This document shows positions 8,371 to 17,698 of a DNA stretch of 64,000 nt, piece by piece. The stretch lies in the NCBI GenBank assembly GCA_023957575.1, contig JAMLGU010000005.1:248001-312000 (forward strand), given 5' to 3'. Both the position numbers and the translations under genes were made by a program. Source of the stretch: Chitinophagaceae bacterium (GTDB taxonomy: Bacteria > Bacteroidota > Bacteroidia > Chitinophagales > Chitinophagaceae). The number at the start of each line of letters is the position of its first letter. The stretch's first letter is position 1. The notes under the pieces are model-generated. The model did not search any database. It saw only the letters and a list, made by a program, of their open reading frames with translations, and had not been told where the DNA came from.

Positions 8371-10182
8371 CTATAAGTTTTCAGGATAGAGATTTAAACG
8401 GGTAGCTCTGTGAAATGCAGAAATACTGGGAACTGAGATTTCCATTTCAAAAACTACTTCTTTATTTACAGGATTAATTTCAATTATTTTTCCTCCCAAA
8501 CCGGTTGAATTTTTTACTCCTAATCCAGGGCAAAACATGATATTCTTAGTATGTGAAAGATATTGAACACCAGATAAAGCAGGTGCAAATGCTTCTGCTC
8601 CCCGTTCTTTTCCATAACTCCATACCTGCTGAACGGTTTTGTTATTTTCATCAACTTTATACTCCACCACCCTGCTATAATTATTGTTATTGACTATGCT
8701 ATATGACCAGTTACGGTTATATCCGTTGTCGAAAACGAGAATATGGTTATTGGGTAATACTATCGGCGTATGAGGGCCCCAAGGCCAGTCAAAATTTGGA
8801 TCAGGTGTGTCGCCATTAATAACGGAAGGATTTGTAACCGGTGTACCCATTTCATCAATTGGCCTTAACAGATAGGGTTGATATTTGGCTCCCCAGTTTT
8901 TATGTGGAGAAATAATCCAACGAAGTGTTCCATTGCCTGTAAAACTCATTACACCCTGAAAACGTACAGTAGCCAGATAATTATTGCCCAGCTCATTGAT
9001 TGAATTATTATGCGCCCAGTTTGTAGGGCTTTGGGTAAATGGCTCCTGCGGTGTATTTGCATCCGGTCTTAAATAACGGGCTGTATCCAGCATATTGGAA
9101 AGATCCCATTCTTTGACTACAGCGCTATTTACAGGATCCAATTCAATAATTATATCGTTCACTCTTGGTTTACCATCGCTCAACCGCGCTGAAGATTTGG
9201 ATACCGTAACGAGAAAGTTACCATTCTTTGCTTCTTTCACCTCATGATGGAAGGTATATCCCATTTTAAACAAATCCCATTGTTTTAGCAGATTTCCAAA
9301 CATATCGATCTCTACAATTCTATGCACCGATTGATCGCCTGAGATAAAGGTTCCTTTTTTTGTTCTTTGCAGTCCAATCTGACCGGAAAAAGTTTTCAAA
9401 TCGGGTGAAGATTTCAATAATAAAATCCAACGAACATTACCTTCGGCATCAACCATATAAGGGATGGAGGTATCCAATTCGCTCATTCCGGGGTAGCTAA
9501 CGAGATTTACCCCGGGCTCCATTTTCTCAAAGTCAGATTTGACTACTTTTATTTTTGGAAAGTCCAGCACCGGCAACTCACCTGTTTTAATATTTATTTC
9601 AGTAGATCCACGCTCATTACCCTCTTTATCGGTAAAAGTGAGTATTACCTTGTTGTTATAATCAGGATATAAACCCAATATTGGTACAACCTGTCGCGGA
9701 GTTTGCGCCTGGCATAAATGCACAATATTTCCGGCTACGCCATTCTTTCCCTGAACTGTAACTTTCACCCTTCCGTAGGTTGGCAGGTTCACCTGAACTT
9801 TTGCAGCCAATGGATTATATCCCGAAGGATTTAACTCAATATTCTCTACAATAAAACTCAGATTGTCACCTTTTGACGGAATAGTGATTTGAGAATTGTC
9901 ATTAAAAACAATTAGCGTCTTCCACTGTTCCCTATTAGGCAGAACCTCTTTAATTTCACCTGCAGGCACATTCAGGCTTTCTGTTTCAAATCTGAATACA
10001 TAGATATCGCCTTGTTTGTCCACGCTGTTAAGAAGCGTTCCATTATCAATTATCTGCTGCAAAGGCTGCTTAGATTTGATTTCCAATGGCAGTGCTTCCT
10101 TTTTTGAGCAGGCAGTAATTAAAACTATCAGGCATAATATGATGCCTGATAGTTTTATGTGTTTAGAAAACAACCCTTTCAT
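8371..10182 (-). CDS. Arylsulfotransferase (ASST)-like lipoprotein
   Basis: A 603-residue protein with a lipoprotein signal (lipobox LITAC, Cys25), so it is anchored in the envelope. After an N-terminal beta-rich region (about 30-200) comes a beta-propeller with the hallmarks of aryl-sulfate sulfotransferase: FHHEV with His312-His313, NWAHNNS with His391, GPHTP with His471, and YNRN with Arg490. In characterised ASST a histidine is transiently sulfated and PAPS is not required. Which histidine acts here is not proven. The family moves sulfate between phenolic compounds in the periplasm. Sitting between SusD and a GH130 phosphorylase is unusual and suggests that the imported glycan or glycoside carries sulfate or an aryl group. 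Confidence 0.75.
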   Translation of the reverse strand: MKGLFSKHIKLSGIILCLIVLITACSKKEALPLEIKSKQPLQQIIDNGTLLNSVDKQGDIYVFRFETESLNVPAGEIKEVLPNREQWKTLIVFNDNSQITIPSKGDNLSFIVENIELNPSGYNPLAAKVQVNLPTYGRVKVTVQGKNGVAGNIVHLCQAQTPRQVVPILGLYPDYNNKVILTFTDKEGNERGSTEINIKTGELPVLDFPKIKVVKSDFEKMEPGVNLVSYPGMSELDTSIPYMVDAEGNVRWILLLKSSPDLKTFSGQIGLQRTKKGTFISGDQSVHRIVEIDMFGNLLKQWDLFKMGYTFHHEVKEAKNGNFLVTVSKSSARLSDGKPRVNDIIIELDPVNSAVVKEWDLSNMLDTARYLRPDANTPQEPFTQSPTNWAHNNSINELGNNYLATVRFQGVMSFTGNGTLRWIISPHKNWGAKYQPYLLRPIDEMGTPVTNPSVINGDTPDPNFDWPWGPHTPIVLPNNHILVFDNGYNRNWSYSIVNNNNYSRVVEYKVDENNKTVQQVWSYGKERGAEAFAPALSGVQYLSHTKNIMFCPGLGVKNSTGLGGKIIEINPVNKEVVFEMEISVPSISAFHRATRLNLYPENL

Positions 10183-10191
10183 AAAAAGAAA

Positions 10192-11817
10192 TTATCTCCA
10201 CAAAGGATGTTGTTGTATTTTCGTATTGGCATTTATTTCGCCCTGCGGAATTGGCAGGTAGAAGTGTTTGGCCTGGAAGTTTTCTGCACCTTGTTTTGCG
10301 TTGTCCACAAAAATTTGCTTCATTTGCGCATAAGGATAGGTACGCTTCAAATCGAAGAAACGATGACCTTCAAAGAAAAATTCCAATTCATTTTGTTTTA
10401 TTACTTCCTTCATCATATCATCTGCATTGTTCCAGGTTTTGTTGGCAAGGCCGGCACGATCTCTGATGCGCTTTAAATCAGCGGCAGCAGCGCCCAAATT
10501 TCCATTTTTGATAGCAGCTTCAGCATGTAACAACAGTACTTCTGAGAAACGGAACATACGCAAGTTATTGTTCTGATTTGACTGATCGTACATACTGTTG
10601 GCATCCGGAACATTTTTATAGAAGTTGGTATATTTCTTAATTAAGAACCTTCCCTTTTTACCATTAATTACAGGATATACCGGTTCTCCGCGTTGACGTT
10701 TACCGGAGGCATTATCCCACATTAAATCAAAAGATTGGTTACCAAACCATGCACCGTCTGTAAGGCCGGTTTCAAAATCAGAATATTTCCAAAAGAAACT
10801 GGTGTACATTCTTTTATCGAAGCGGGTATCAGAACCCGCGGGACGTTCTTCAGCAATGAAATCCCGAACAATGGAAGCAGAAGGCATCCATTTAAACCAA
10901 CCACCGGTACCGGCTGACCCTGCGAAATTCGGTATTACAAAGCCTTGTGTAGTGCTTCCGTCGTTACCCCAGGTACCTCCGTTGGAGTATTTACCATTAT
11001 ACATTATTTCAAAAACCGACTCTTTGTTCAGCTCTGTTGTTTCTTTAAAATTATCTTCAAAGCTTGGCATCAAGTCATAAGTGTAAGGAGCGGTTAAAAG
11101 AGCTGCTAATTCTTTTTCTGCATTTTGGTAATCTTTGGTATATACTAAAGATTTTCCTAAGAATGCTATAGCGGCACCTTTTGTAGCTCTACCCGCCTCG
11201 GCTGCGGTGCGTGTTACCGGTAGGTAGTTTTTTGCAGTTGTAAAATCTGCAATCACTTGTTTCCAAACATCTGCTTCAGGAGAAGAACCTTTCATAGCTC
11301 CATCGGGTTCATCACCTGCCGGCACTGTTCTAAGTGGAACATCACCAAAATTAGCTGCTAACAGGAAATAGTACATACCTCTTAGGAAACTGGCTTCTCC
11401 TATTAGTTCATTCTTTTTACTTTCATCCATTTTTACATTTACAATATTCTTCAAGAACACATTAGCACGGTTTACACCCATGTATAATCTTCCAAAATCA
11501 CTTTCGGAAGTGCTTGGTGTATTGGTAAATGTGGCTGGCTCCCAGTTCAATACTTCTTCACCCAGAATAAACCAAACATCATCTGCTCTGTTCATTGTAT
11601 GCCATCCTGTATATGCACCGTAGTAACCATACATCTGACCACGGATGGAAGAATAAATTGTAGGCATAGCAGAAACTGCATTAGCCTCTGTAGTCCAAAA
11701 TGTTTGCTCAACCGGTGAGTTCGGATTTACTTTATTTAAAAAATCTTTTTCATTACAACCGCTGACAAGGAGCGCTATGGCGGCAAGTACTGATAATTTT
11801 TTTATATACGTTTTCAT
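10192..11817 (-). CDS. SusD/RagB family glycan-binding lipoprotein
   Basis: A 541-residue surface lipoprotein, signal ending SGC with Cys21. The N-terminal NPNSPVEQTFWTT segment and the C-terminal QNELEFFFEGHRFFDLKR signature are diagnostic of SusD/RagB proteins. The tetratricopeptide-like helical region typical of the fold occupies residues about 70-250. The protein binds a glycan outside the cell and acts as a lid on the SusC channel encoded immediately upstream (55-base gap). It is followed after 9 bases by the sulfotransferase-like gene, so all are likely co-transcribed. The ligand cannot be read from the sequence. Confidence 0.93.
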   Translation of the reverse strand: MKTYIKKLSVLAAIALLVSGCNEKDFLNKVNPNSPVEQTFWTTEANAVSAMPTIYSSIRGQMYGYYGAYTGWHTMNRADDVWFILGEEVLNWEPATFTNTPSTSESDFGRLYMGVNRANVFLKNIVNVKMDESKKNELIGEASFLRGMYYFLLAANFGDVPLRTVPAGDEPDGAMKGSSPEADVWKQVIADFTTAKNYLPVTRTAAEAGRATKGAAIAFLGKSLVYTKDYQNAEKELAALLTAPYTYDLMPSFEDNFKETTELNKESVFEIMYNGKYSNGGTWGNDGSTTQGFVIPNFAGSAGTGGWFKWMPSASIVRDFIAEERPAGSDTRFDKRMYTSFFWKYSDFETGLTDGAWFGNQSFDLMWDNASGKRQRGEPVYPVINGKKGRFLIKKYTNFYKNVPDANSMYDQSNQNNNLRMFRFSEVLLLHAEAAIKNGNLGAAAADLKRIRDRAGLANKTWNNADDMMKEVIKQNELEFFFEGHRFFDLKRTYPYAQMKQIFVDNAKQGAENFQAKHFYLPIPQGEINANTKIQQHPLWR

Positions 11818-11872
11818 TTAAATATCGTTTTTTTAGATCAATAAAATTTAAAGAGTGTATTCATTAACTATT

Positions 11873-14800
11873 TTAGAAATTAACTTGTACACCCACAATT
11901 ATACTTTTTGCAATAGGGAAACGACCATGGTCTGTACCTCTGGTTAATGTACCAGAACCGCCTCCGTTTTGTTCATCATTTTGTCCAAGATCAGGAGTGT
12001 ATCCTTTGTACTGGGTAGATGTAACTAAATTATCGCCGGCCAAAAAGAATCTTGTTGTTTTCAAATGAGCAAGATTAGTAATTTGCTGTGGAAAAGTATA
12101 ACCCAGTTCTAATGTTTTCAAACGGAAAAAAGAACCATTTTCCATCCAGCGTTCACTTACACGACGATAGTTTTTGTTAGGATCCTGTTGCGTAAAACGT
12201 GGCAATGTTGCACCTGTATTAGACGTAGTCCAAGAGTTCAACAGACTAGTTGAAAAGTTGATTACCTCATTGGTAGATTCAATTCTTGCTCTGGTATAGT
12301 TAAATATTTTATTGCCATACATCCCATCAAAGAAAATTCCGAAATCAATTCCTTTATATTCAAATCCGGCTCTGATACCATAGGCCATTTTAGGAAACGG
12401 ACTACCTACATATTGCCTGTCATCATCTGCAATTTTTCCATCATTGTTAAAGTCCACAAATTTGATATCGCCGGCTTTGGCTGTGGGCTGAATTACCTGT
12501 CCATTCGAGCTCTTGTAATTTTGTACCTCAGCATCTGATTGGAAAATGCCGGCATTTTTAATTACCCAAAAACCACCGATAGGATAACCAACTTTTGCCC
12601 ATGTAATAGTACCTTCTCCTTGTGGATTGTACCCGCCAAATTCTTGTACATTACCCACGGTAACAGCTTTAACCTTGTTTTTAACGGTTGAAACGTTAAC
12701 GCCTACATTGTAATTTAGCGCTCCTATAGAGTTTCTATAGTTTGCCAATAACTCAAAACCCTTGTTTTCTATAGTACCTGCATTCATTGTAGGTGTGCCA
12801 CCCAGCCCTGCCGATGGAGGCATGTTGATGCTTAATAAGATATTACGGGTTTCTCTCACATAATAATCGGCGCTTACAGTAAGCTTATTATTTAGAAAAC
12901 CTAAATCCAAACCTACGTTGCTGGTAACAGTTTCTTCCCATGTAAGGTTTTTCGGAGATACCCAACTGGCGCCGGTAGTTGCACCTTGCCACCATATTTC
13001 ATTACTGCCAATTCCTTCCAGATAGTTGATACCTGTGGATGCTGTGCTTTGAGTAGGATAGTTACCAATTTCCTGGTTACCTAATTTACCCCAGCTGGCA
13101 CGCAATTTAAATTCATTGACTTTATCTTTCGCATTGGCAAAGAAACTTTCGTTCATAATATTCCAGCCCAAAGCTACTGATGGAAACACACCATACCGAT
13201 GCCCATCTGCAAAACGAGAGGAACCATCACGACGAACTGTAGCTGTTAATAAATAACGAGAGTCATAACTATACATCAACCTGGAAAATTGAGAAACCAG
13301 AGAATACTCCTGTAATCCACCACTTGTTTTTTGCTCAGTGGGCGAACCTGCATTTATTGCATTGGTTCCTAAAGGTAAATTATTACGGCTGGCTCCAAAA
13401 CCACGATTACTGTTTGCCTGAGCAGAATAACCTGCCAGGAATGAAATGGTGTGCCGGTCAAATGTATTATCATAGTGAATTGTATTTTCAGCTAACCATT
13501 GGTTGTTGAAAAATGCATTCTCTGATAAAAAAGATTTAGTTATTCCAGAACCAAAATTATATGGACTGTTATAATAGTAGTTTCTTCCGTTTGTTCTGTT
13601 AATACCAAGGTTGAATTTGTATTTTAATCCTTTTACAAACAAGTCAACCTCTGCAAATCCATTTACTAAGACATCCGTTTGGTAAACATGTGAATTGTGC
13701 AGCTTAAGATAACCTACAGGATTGTCTAAGTTTTTCATCCAGGGCTGCCATGGTGCATAACCACCTAATTGATTGGGATCCAATACCGGAATCATCGGGT
13801 TTTGACGCAAGGCATCTGTAATAGTGAAGTCGCTGTACTTCTTGTCTCCTGATTTTACTAAGAAGGTATTACCCAAACGGAAATGATTATTAAAAAAGCT
13901 AAATGTGTTTTTTGCACGAATATTAAATGCTTTATATCCGGTTGTCATTAAAATACCTGACTGATCAATATAACCGGCCGAAACATTATATGTAGAATGG
14001 TCGCCGCCGCCTGCAATATCCACATTTACTTTGCTTACCGGCGCTTTTACAAAAATTTCATCCTGCCAGTTAGTTCCGTTTCCACTAAAGCTTTCGGCTT
14101 GAGGAGGCAGGTAGCCCGAGTTTTTCATTATAGTTTTCCATTCCTGGGCATTCATCACTCCTATTTTTTTTGCAATGCTTTGGGAGCCTGTATAAGCATT
14201 AATGTTTACAGAAGCGGGCGTTGCCTTTCTTCCACCTTTAGTAGTGATCAATACAACACCATTAGCAGCACGCGATCCATAAATAGCGGCTGCAGAAGCA
14301 TCTTTTAATATTTCTACTGATGCAACATCTGCAGGATCTACCATGTTAACGTCTCCATAAACTCCATCAATAACATACAGAGGAGTGTTGGAACCTAAAG
14401 AACTCAATCCGCGAATATTAATGTTCATGCCGCTTCCCGGCTGACCACCTACGTTGGTTACGGTAACACCGGCCACGCGCCCTTGCAAAGCGCCGGCTAA
14501 GTTTTTGGCAACATCCGCCTGAATGTCTTTACCGGTTACAGAGGCAACTGCGCCGGTTAAGTCTTTTTTCTTTACAGTACCATAACCAATCACAACTACT
14601 TCATCCAAACCGCCTTCCAAACTTGTAAGGTTAATGGATAAACTTCTTGTGTTGCTGATCAGAACTTCATATTCCTGCATCCCTGTGTGAGAGACAACAA
14701 TAGTCTGTCCTACTGATGCATTTAATGTAAATGTACCATCATCATTTGTTACAGTTCCAATATTGGTACCTTTAATGGTAACTGATGCGCCAGAGATTGG

Positions 14801-14905
14801 ATTATTGTTCTTGTCTCTGACTGTTCCCTTGAGGGGGAATGTTTCTTGTGCCCATGTTAAATGGCAAATCGCTCCTAAAAGCAGTACGAGTAATAGTCTT
14901 TTCAT
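11873..14905 (-). CDS. SusC/RagA family TonB-dependent outer-membrane transporter
   Basis: A protein of 1010 residues from the ATG at 14905, chosen because it begins a clean signal peptide ending TWAQ. The open frame continues 25 codons upstream without coding character. After the signal come a carboxypeptidase-like regulatory domain (about 23-105), the SusC signature VVVIGYGTVKKKDLTGAV, a plug with PLYVIDG and ANGVVLITTKGG, and a 22-strand-type barrel ending in the aromatic residue of VQVNF. It imports oligosaccharides across the outer membrane with TonB energy, together with SusD. It is the first gene of the six-gene locus, with the AraC regulator just upstream. Confidence 0.95.
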   Translation of the reverse strand: MKRLLLVLLLGAICHLTWAQETFPLKGTVRDKNNNPISGASVTIKGTNIGTVTNDDGTFTLNASVGQTIVVSHTGMQEYEVLISNTRSLSINLTSLEGGLDEVVVIGYGTVKKKDLTGAVASVTGKDIQADVAKNLAGALQGRVAGVTVTNVGGQPGSGMNINIRGLSSLGSNTPLYVIDGVYGDVNMVDPADVASVEILKDASAAAIYGSRAANGVVLITTKGGRKATPASVNINAYTGSQSIAKKIGVMNAQEWKTIMKNSGYLPPQAESFSGNGTNWQDEIFVKAPVSKVNVDIAGGGDHSTYNVSAGYIDQSGILMTTGYKAFNIRAKNTFSFFNNHFRLGNTFLVKSGDKKYSDFTITDALRQNPMIPVLDPNQLGGYAPWQPWMKNLDNPVGYLKLHNSHVYQTDVLVNGFAEVDLFVKGLKYKFNLGINRTNGRNYYYNSPYNFGSGITKSFLSENAFFNNQWLAENTIHYDNTFDRHTISFLAGYSAQANSNRGFGASRNNLPLGTNAINAGSPTEQKTSGGLQEYSLVSQFSRLMYSYDSRYLLTATVRRDGSSRFADGHRYGVFPSVALGWNIMNESFFANAKDKVNEFKLRASWGKLGNQEIGNYPTQSTASTGINYLEGIGSNEIWWQGATTGASWVSPKNLTWEETVTSNVGLDLGFLNNKLTVSADYYVRETRNILLSINMPPSAGLGGTPTMNAGTIENKGFELLANYRNSIGALNYNVGVNVSTVKNKVKAVTVGNVQEFGGYNPQGEGTITWAKVGYPIGGFWVIKNAGIFQSDAEVQNYKSSNGQVIQPTAKAGDIKFVDFNNDGKIADDDRQYVGSPFPKMAYGIRAGFEYKGIDFGIFFDGMYGNKIFNYTRARIESTNEVINFSTSLLNSWTTSNTGATLPRFTQQDPNKNYRRVSERWMENGSFFRLKTLELGYTFPQQITNLAHLKTTRFFLAGDNLVTSTQYKGYTPDLGQNDEQNGGGSGTLTRGTDHGRFPIAKSIIVGVQVNF

Positions 14906-15199
14906 ACTATGTGGCTTATTTTGTGAATTAATAAGCATAAAAGTATAAACGGACATGAGTGAGGTAGTTTCAAATATCACTCATAGTCATTGAATTTTAA
15001 GCTCAAAATTTATTCAATTGAAATTTGCTTTGCATCAAACTGAATATCAATACATTATAATCAATTGTAATTTTTACAAAATTTTTAACAATGCACGAAT
15101 TTGAAGAATTATTTAGTTAAAATTGTTAATATTCTTTAACAATCTACTCATTTGTTTGAAACATTAACTCAAAGGAATTACAGTTTTATGTCTCTTTTT

Positions 15200-16072
15200 C
15201 TAAATAATAACCTGTTGTTTTTTGTATTCATCCCTGAATTCGGCAGGATTTATTCCTTTCATTTTTTTGAAAACCCTGTAAAAATAGGATACACTGTTAA
15301 ACCCACATTCTTCAGAAACCTGAGCAATAGAAACCCCTTCTTTGAGCTTTAATGTGGCTGTTTTTATTCTGAAATCGAGCAAATAATCCGTAAAATTCAT
15401 TTGAGTGTGGGTAGAAAGAAACCGGGCAAAAGTGGAACGGCTCATGTTTAAAGCACGTGCGATTTCCGTAATACGTATATCTTTTGCAATATTTTCATTT
15501 ACAAATTCGTAAAGCTGTTTTAAAAGCTCGTTAGTTCTATTCATCTCTATGGTTCCACCGCTCGACAACTGCCTGTAATCTTCCGATTTTGACAACTCAT
15601 ACAGCAAAATGAATAATCGCATAACCGAATAAAATCCATCTGTTTCCATTGTGATTATCTGCAACAGTGGTTGAATTTTTTCAATAGTATTGGGGCCAAA
15701 TGACAACCCCTTGGAAGCGCGGTGAAAAAGTGCTAAAATGCTGGAAAACTGGTTTTTGTGTTCAAATTGCTCAAACAATTGGGGATGAAACTGAATGGTG
15801 ATTTCATGTATATTTTTGTTTTTGCAATTGCCATCCTTCCAGGCATGTTTCAACTCCGGGTTAGCTATCAGCACCAAATCCTTTTCGGCAATGTACTCCA
15901 CCGAATCGCCCACAATACGCTGTGCGCCAGTAGCGCCGTTCACAAAATTCAGTTCATACTCGGGATGCACATGAATAGGGAAGGTAAAAGTAGATTTACG
16001 CCGGTCAAATACCACAAAGCAATCCTTATCCGATAGTGGTGACTTTTCGCGATAGATTTCTGAGAAATTCAT
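15200..16072 (-). CDS. AraC family transcriptional regulator
   Basis: A 290-residue regulator. The N-terminal half resembles the cupin-type sugar-binding domain of AraC proteins (HVHPEYELNFV near residue 30). The C-terminal 100 residues hold the two helix-turn-helix motifs: ITEIARALNMSRSTFARFL and IAQVSEECGFNSVSYFYRVFKK followed by GINPAEFR. The ATG at 16072 is preferred over an upstream ATG at 16108, which would add a hydrophobic stretch unlike the family. It is encoded immediately before SusC on the same strand, separated by about 290 bases, and probably senses the imported sugar or a catabolite to activate the locus. Many Bacteroidota loci use hybrid two-component or ECF regulators instead. 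Confidence 0.88.
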   Translation of the reverse strand: MNFSEIYREKSPLSDKDCFVVFDRRKSTFTFPIHVHPEYELNFVNGATGAQRIVGDSVEYIAEKDLVLIANPELKHAWKDGNCKNKNIHEITIQFHPQLFEQFEHKNQFSSILALFHRASKGLSFGPNTIEKIQPLLQIITMETDGFYSVMRLFILLYELSKSEDYRQLSSGGTIEMNRTNELLKQLYEFVNENIAKDIRITEIARALNMSRSTFARFLSTHTQMNFTDYLLDFRIKTATLKLKEGVSIAQVSEECGFNSVSYFYRVFKKMKGINPAEFRDEYKKQQVII

Positions 16073-16105
16073 AAAAAAACAATTTGTAATAAAATACCAA
16101 CCCTT

Positions 16106-16113
16106 CAAATTTA
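16106..16113 (-). promoter_or_regulatory. Candidate -7 promoter element of the AraC gene
   Basis: Minus-strand TAAATTTG fits TAnnTTTG and lies 33 bases before the chosen ATG at 16072. No clear -33 element is seen. Its position supports starting the protein at 16072 rather than 16108. Confidence 0.35.
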
Positions 16114-16236
16114 CGATAATCCTAATAATATGGTAATATTATATCAATTGTTTCAAAAGCCGAAATATTGAGCACTAAAACAGAAAATTATTCGAAACCT
16201 ATAATTTAATTAATTGATAATTAACACTCTTAATTT

Positions 16237-17334
16237 TTAAACATTAAACCTGAAGTGCATTACATCACCATCTTTTACAATGTATTCCTTTCCTTCGATG
16301 CGCAGTTTTCCGGCATCGCGGCAGGCAGCTTCCGATTTATAGGTTGTAAAATCATCATAGGAAATCACCTCAGCCTTAATAAATCCTTTTTCAAAATCGG
16401 TATGAATCACGCCGGCACATTGTGGCGCTTTCCATCCGTCATGAAAAGTCCAGGCACGCACTTCCTGCACACCTGCCGTAAAATAAGTGTGTAAACCTAA
16501 CAGTTTGTAAGCCGAACGAATTAAGCGATTGAGAGCCGGTTCGGCCATGTGGTACTCTTCCATAAACATAGCTTTGTCATCAGGCTCTTCCATCTCGGCT
16601 ATCTGGGCTTCGATGGAATTGTTCATCACAATTATTTCTGCTCCTTCATCTTTTATGGCTTCTTTTAGCGCATTAGAAAATTTATTTCCTGTGTGCATTG
16701 ATGGTTCATCCACATTGGCTACATACATCACCGGCTTGTCGGTAAGCAAAAACAAATCATAAATTGCTGCTTTTTCCTCCTTTGACAAATCAAGCGAGCG
16801 GATACTTTTTCCCTGTTCTAAATGCGCTTTGCACCGTTGCAAAATTTCCACTTCTGCCTTCGCCTTTGGGTCGGCTTTGGCCTGTTTTTCCTTTTTTTGA
16901 ATTTTACTTTCCACACTGTCTAAATCCTTCAGTTGGAGCTCGGTTTCTATAATTTCCTTATCGCTCACAGGATTGATGGCGCCTTCTTCGCGAAGCACGT
17001 TTTCATCTTCAAAACACCTTACCACATGAATGATGGCATCTACCTCGCGGATATTTGCCAGAAATTTATTACCCAGACCTTCGCCCTTACTGGCGCCACG
17101 CACCAATCCTGCAATATCCACAATTTCTATCTGGGTAGGAACAATTCTGTCGGGAATCACCAACTCTGCCAGCTTGTTCAGCCTTTCGTCCGGCACATCC
17201 ACTAAGCCGGTATTTGGCTCGATGGTGCAGAACCTGTAATTGCTGGCTTGTGCCTTCGCACTGCTGCTCACTGCGTTAAAAAGTGTCGATTTCCCTACAT
17301 TTGGTAGCCCTACTATTCCTGCTTTAAGTGCCAT
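16237..17334 (-). CDS. ychF: Redox-regulated ATPase YchF (Obg-family)
   Basis: A 365-residue P-loop protein of the universally conserved YchF/OLA1 family. It has GLPNVGKST (G1, residues 9-17), DIAGLVRGASKGEGLGN (G3 region), the NVDE motif that replaces the usual NKxD and shifts specificity to ATP, a coiled insertion near residues 140-165, and a C-terminal TGS domain (YFTAGVQEVRAWTF to HFRFNV). It binds ribosomes and is linked to stress responses. Full length. Its nearest good promoter element lies about 270 bases upstream, and the leader in between is filled with two heptamer repeat arrays, which is very unusual for this housekeeping gene. Confidence 0.96.
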   Translation of the reverse strand: MALKAGIVGLPNVGKSTLFNAVSSSAKAQASNYRFCTIEPNTGLVDVPDERLNKLAELVIPDRIVPTQIEIVDIAGLVRGASKGEGLGNKFLANIREVDAIIHVVRCFEDENVLREEGAINPVSDKEIIETELQLKDLDSVESKIQKKEKQAKADPKAKAEVEILQRCKAHLEQGKSIRSLDLSKEEKAAIYDLFLLTDKPVMYVANVDEPSMHTGNKFSNALKEAIKDEGAEIIVMNNSIEAQIAEMEEPDDKAMFMEEYHMAEPALNRLIRSAYKLLGLHTYFTAGVQEVRAWTFHDGWKAPQCAGVIHTDFEKGFIKAEVISYDDFTTYKSEAACRDAGKLRIEGKEYIVKDGDVMHFRFNV

Positions 17335-17344
17335 TTGATATTTT

Positions 17345-17428
17345 AGATTTTAGATGTTAGACTTTAGACGTTAGATGTAAGATGTAAGATGTTAGATGTA
17401 AGATATAAGACTTTAGATAATAGATACC
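17345..17428. repeat. Heptamer array A, 12 units of AGAYNNN
   Basis: Twelve uninterrupted 7-bp units on the plus strand, each beginning AGA and followed by T or C: AGATTTT, AGATGTT, AGACTTT, AGACGTT, AGATGTA twice, AGATGTT, AGATGTA, AGATATA, AGACTTT, AGATAAT, AGATACC. The last three positions vary while the period stays exact. It lies 10 bases upstream of the ychF start. Confidence 0.9.
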
Positions 17429-17459
17429 AGCCAGCACCTTTATCAACTTTCAACCTCCC

Positions 17460-17571
17460 ACCATTTACCATTTACCATTAACCATCCACCATTTACCATT
17501 TACCATTCACTATCCACCATTAACCATTAACCATTTACCATTTACCATTTACCATTAACCATTAACTATCA
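17460..17571. repeat. Heptamer array B, 16 units of ACYATYN
   Basis: Sixteen uninterrupted 7-bp units, mostly ACCATTT or ACCATTA with ACCATCC, ACCATTC, ACTATCC and ACTATCA variants. Read in the ychF direction the units are AAATGGT or TAATGGT, so almost every unit carries an ATG and many carry the overlapping stop-start TAATG. Arrays A and B are separated by 31 bases and are not in phase with each other. Confidence 0.9.
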
Positions 17572-17602
17572 CCTCCCCACCTCTTCTCCCCTAAAAAGTT
17601 TG

Positions 17603-17610
17603 CAAAGGTA
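17603..17610 (-). promoter_or_regulatory. Candidate -7 promoter element of ychF
   Basis: Minus-strand TACCTTTG matches TAnnTTTG exactly and is followed by the usual GCA. It points to ychF and would give a leader of about 260 bases containing both heptamer arrays. No convincing -33 TTTG is seen. Confidence 0.5.
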
Positions 17611-17698
17611 CCACTTTTTTACGTGAGTTTTATAATAAAAGGTTAACTTTCCAACCTGATAGTATTGAAGATTTTATAATTCTAATTATTTTAGGTCA

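Noticed and set aside
17345..17571. CRISPR array.
   Set aside because: Units are 7 bp with no spacers of 25-40 bp and there are no cas genes.
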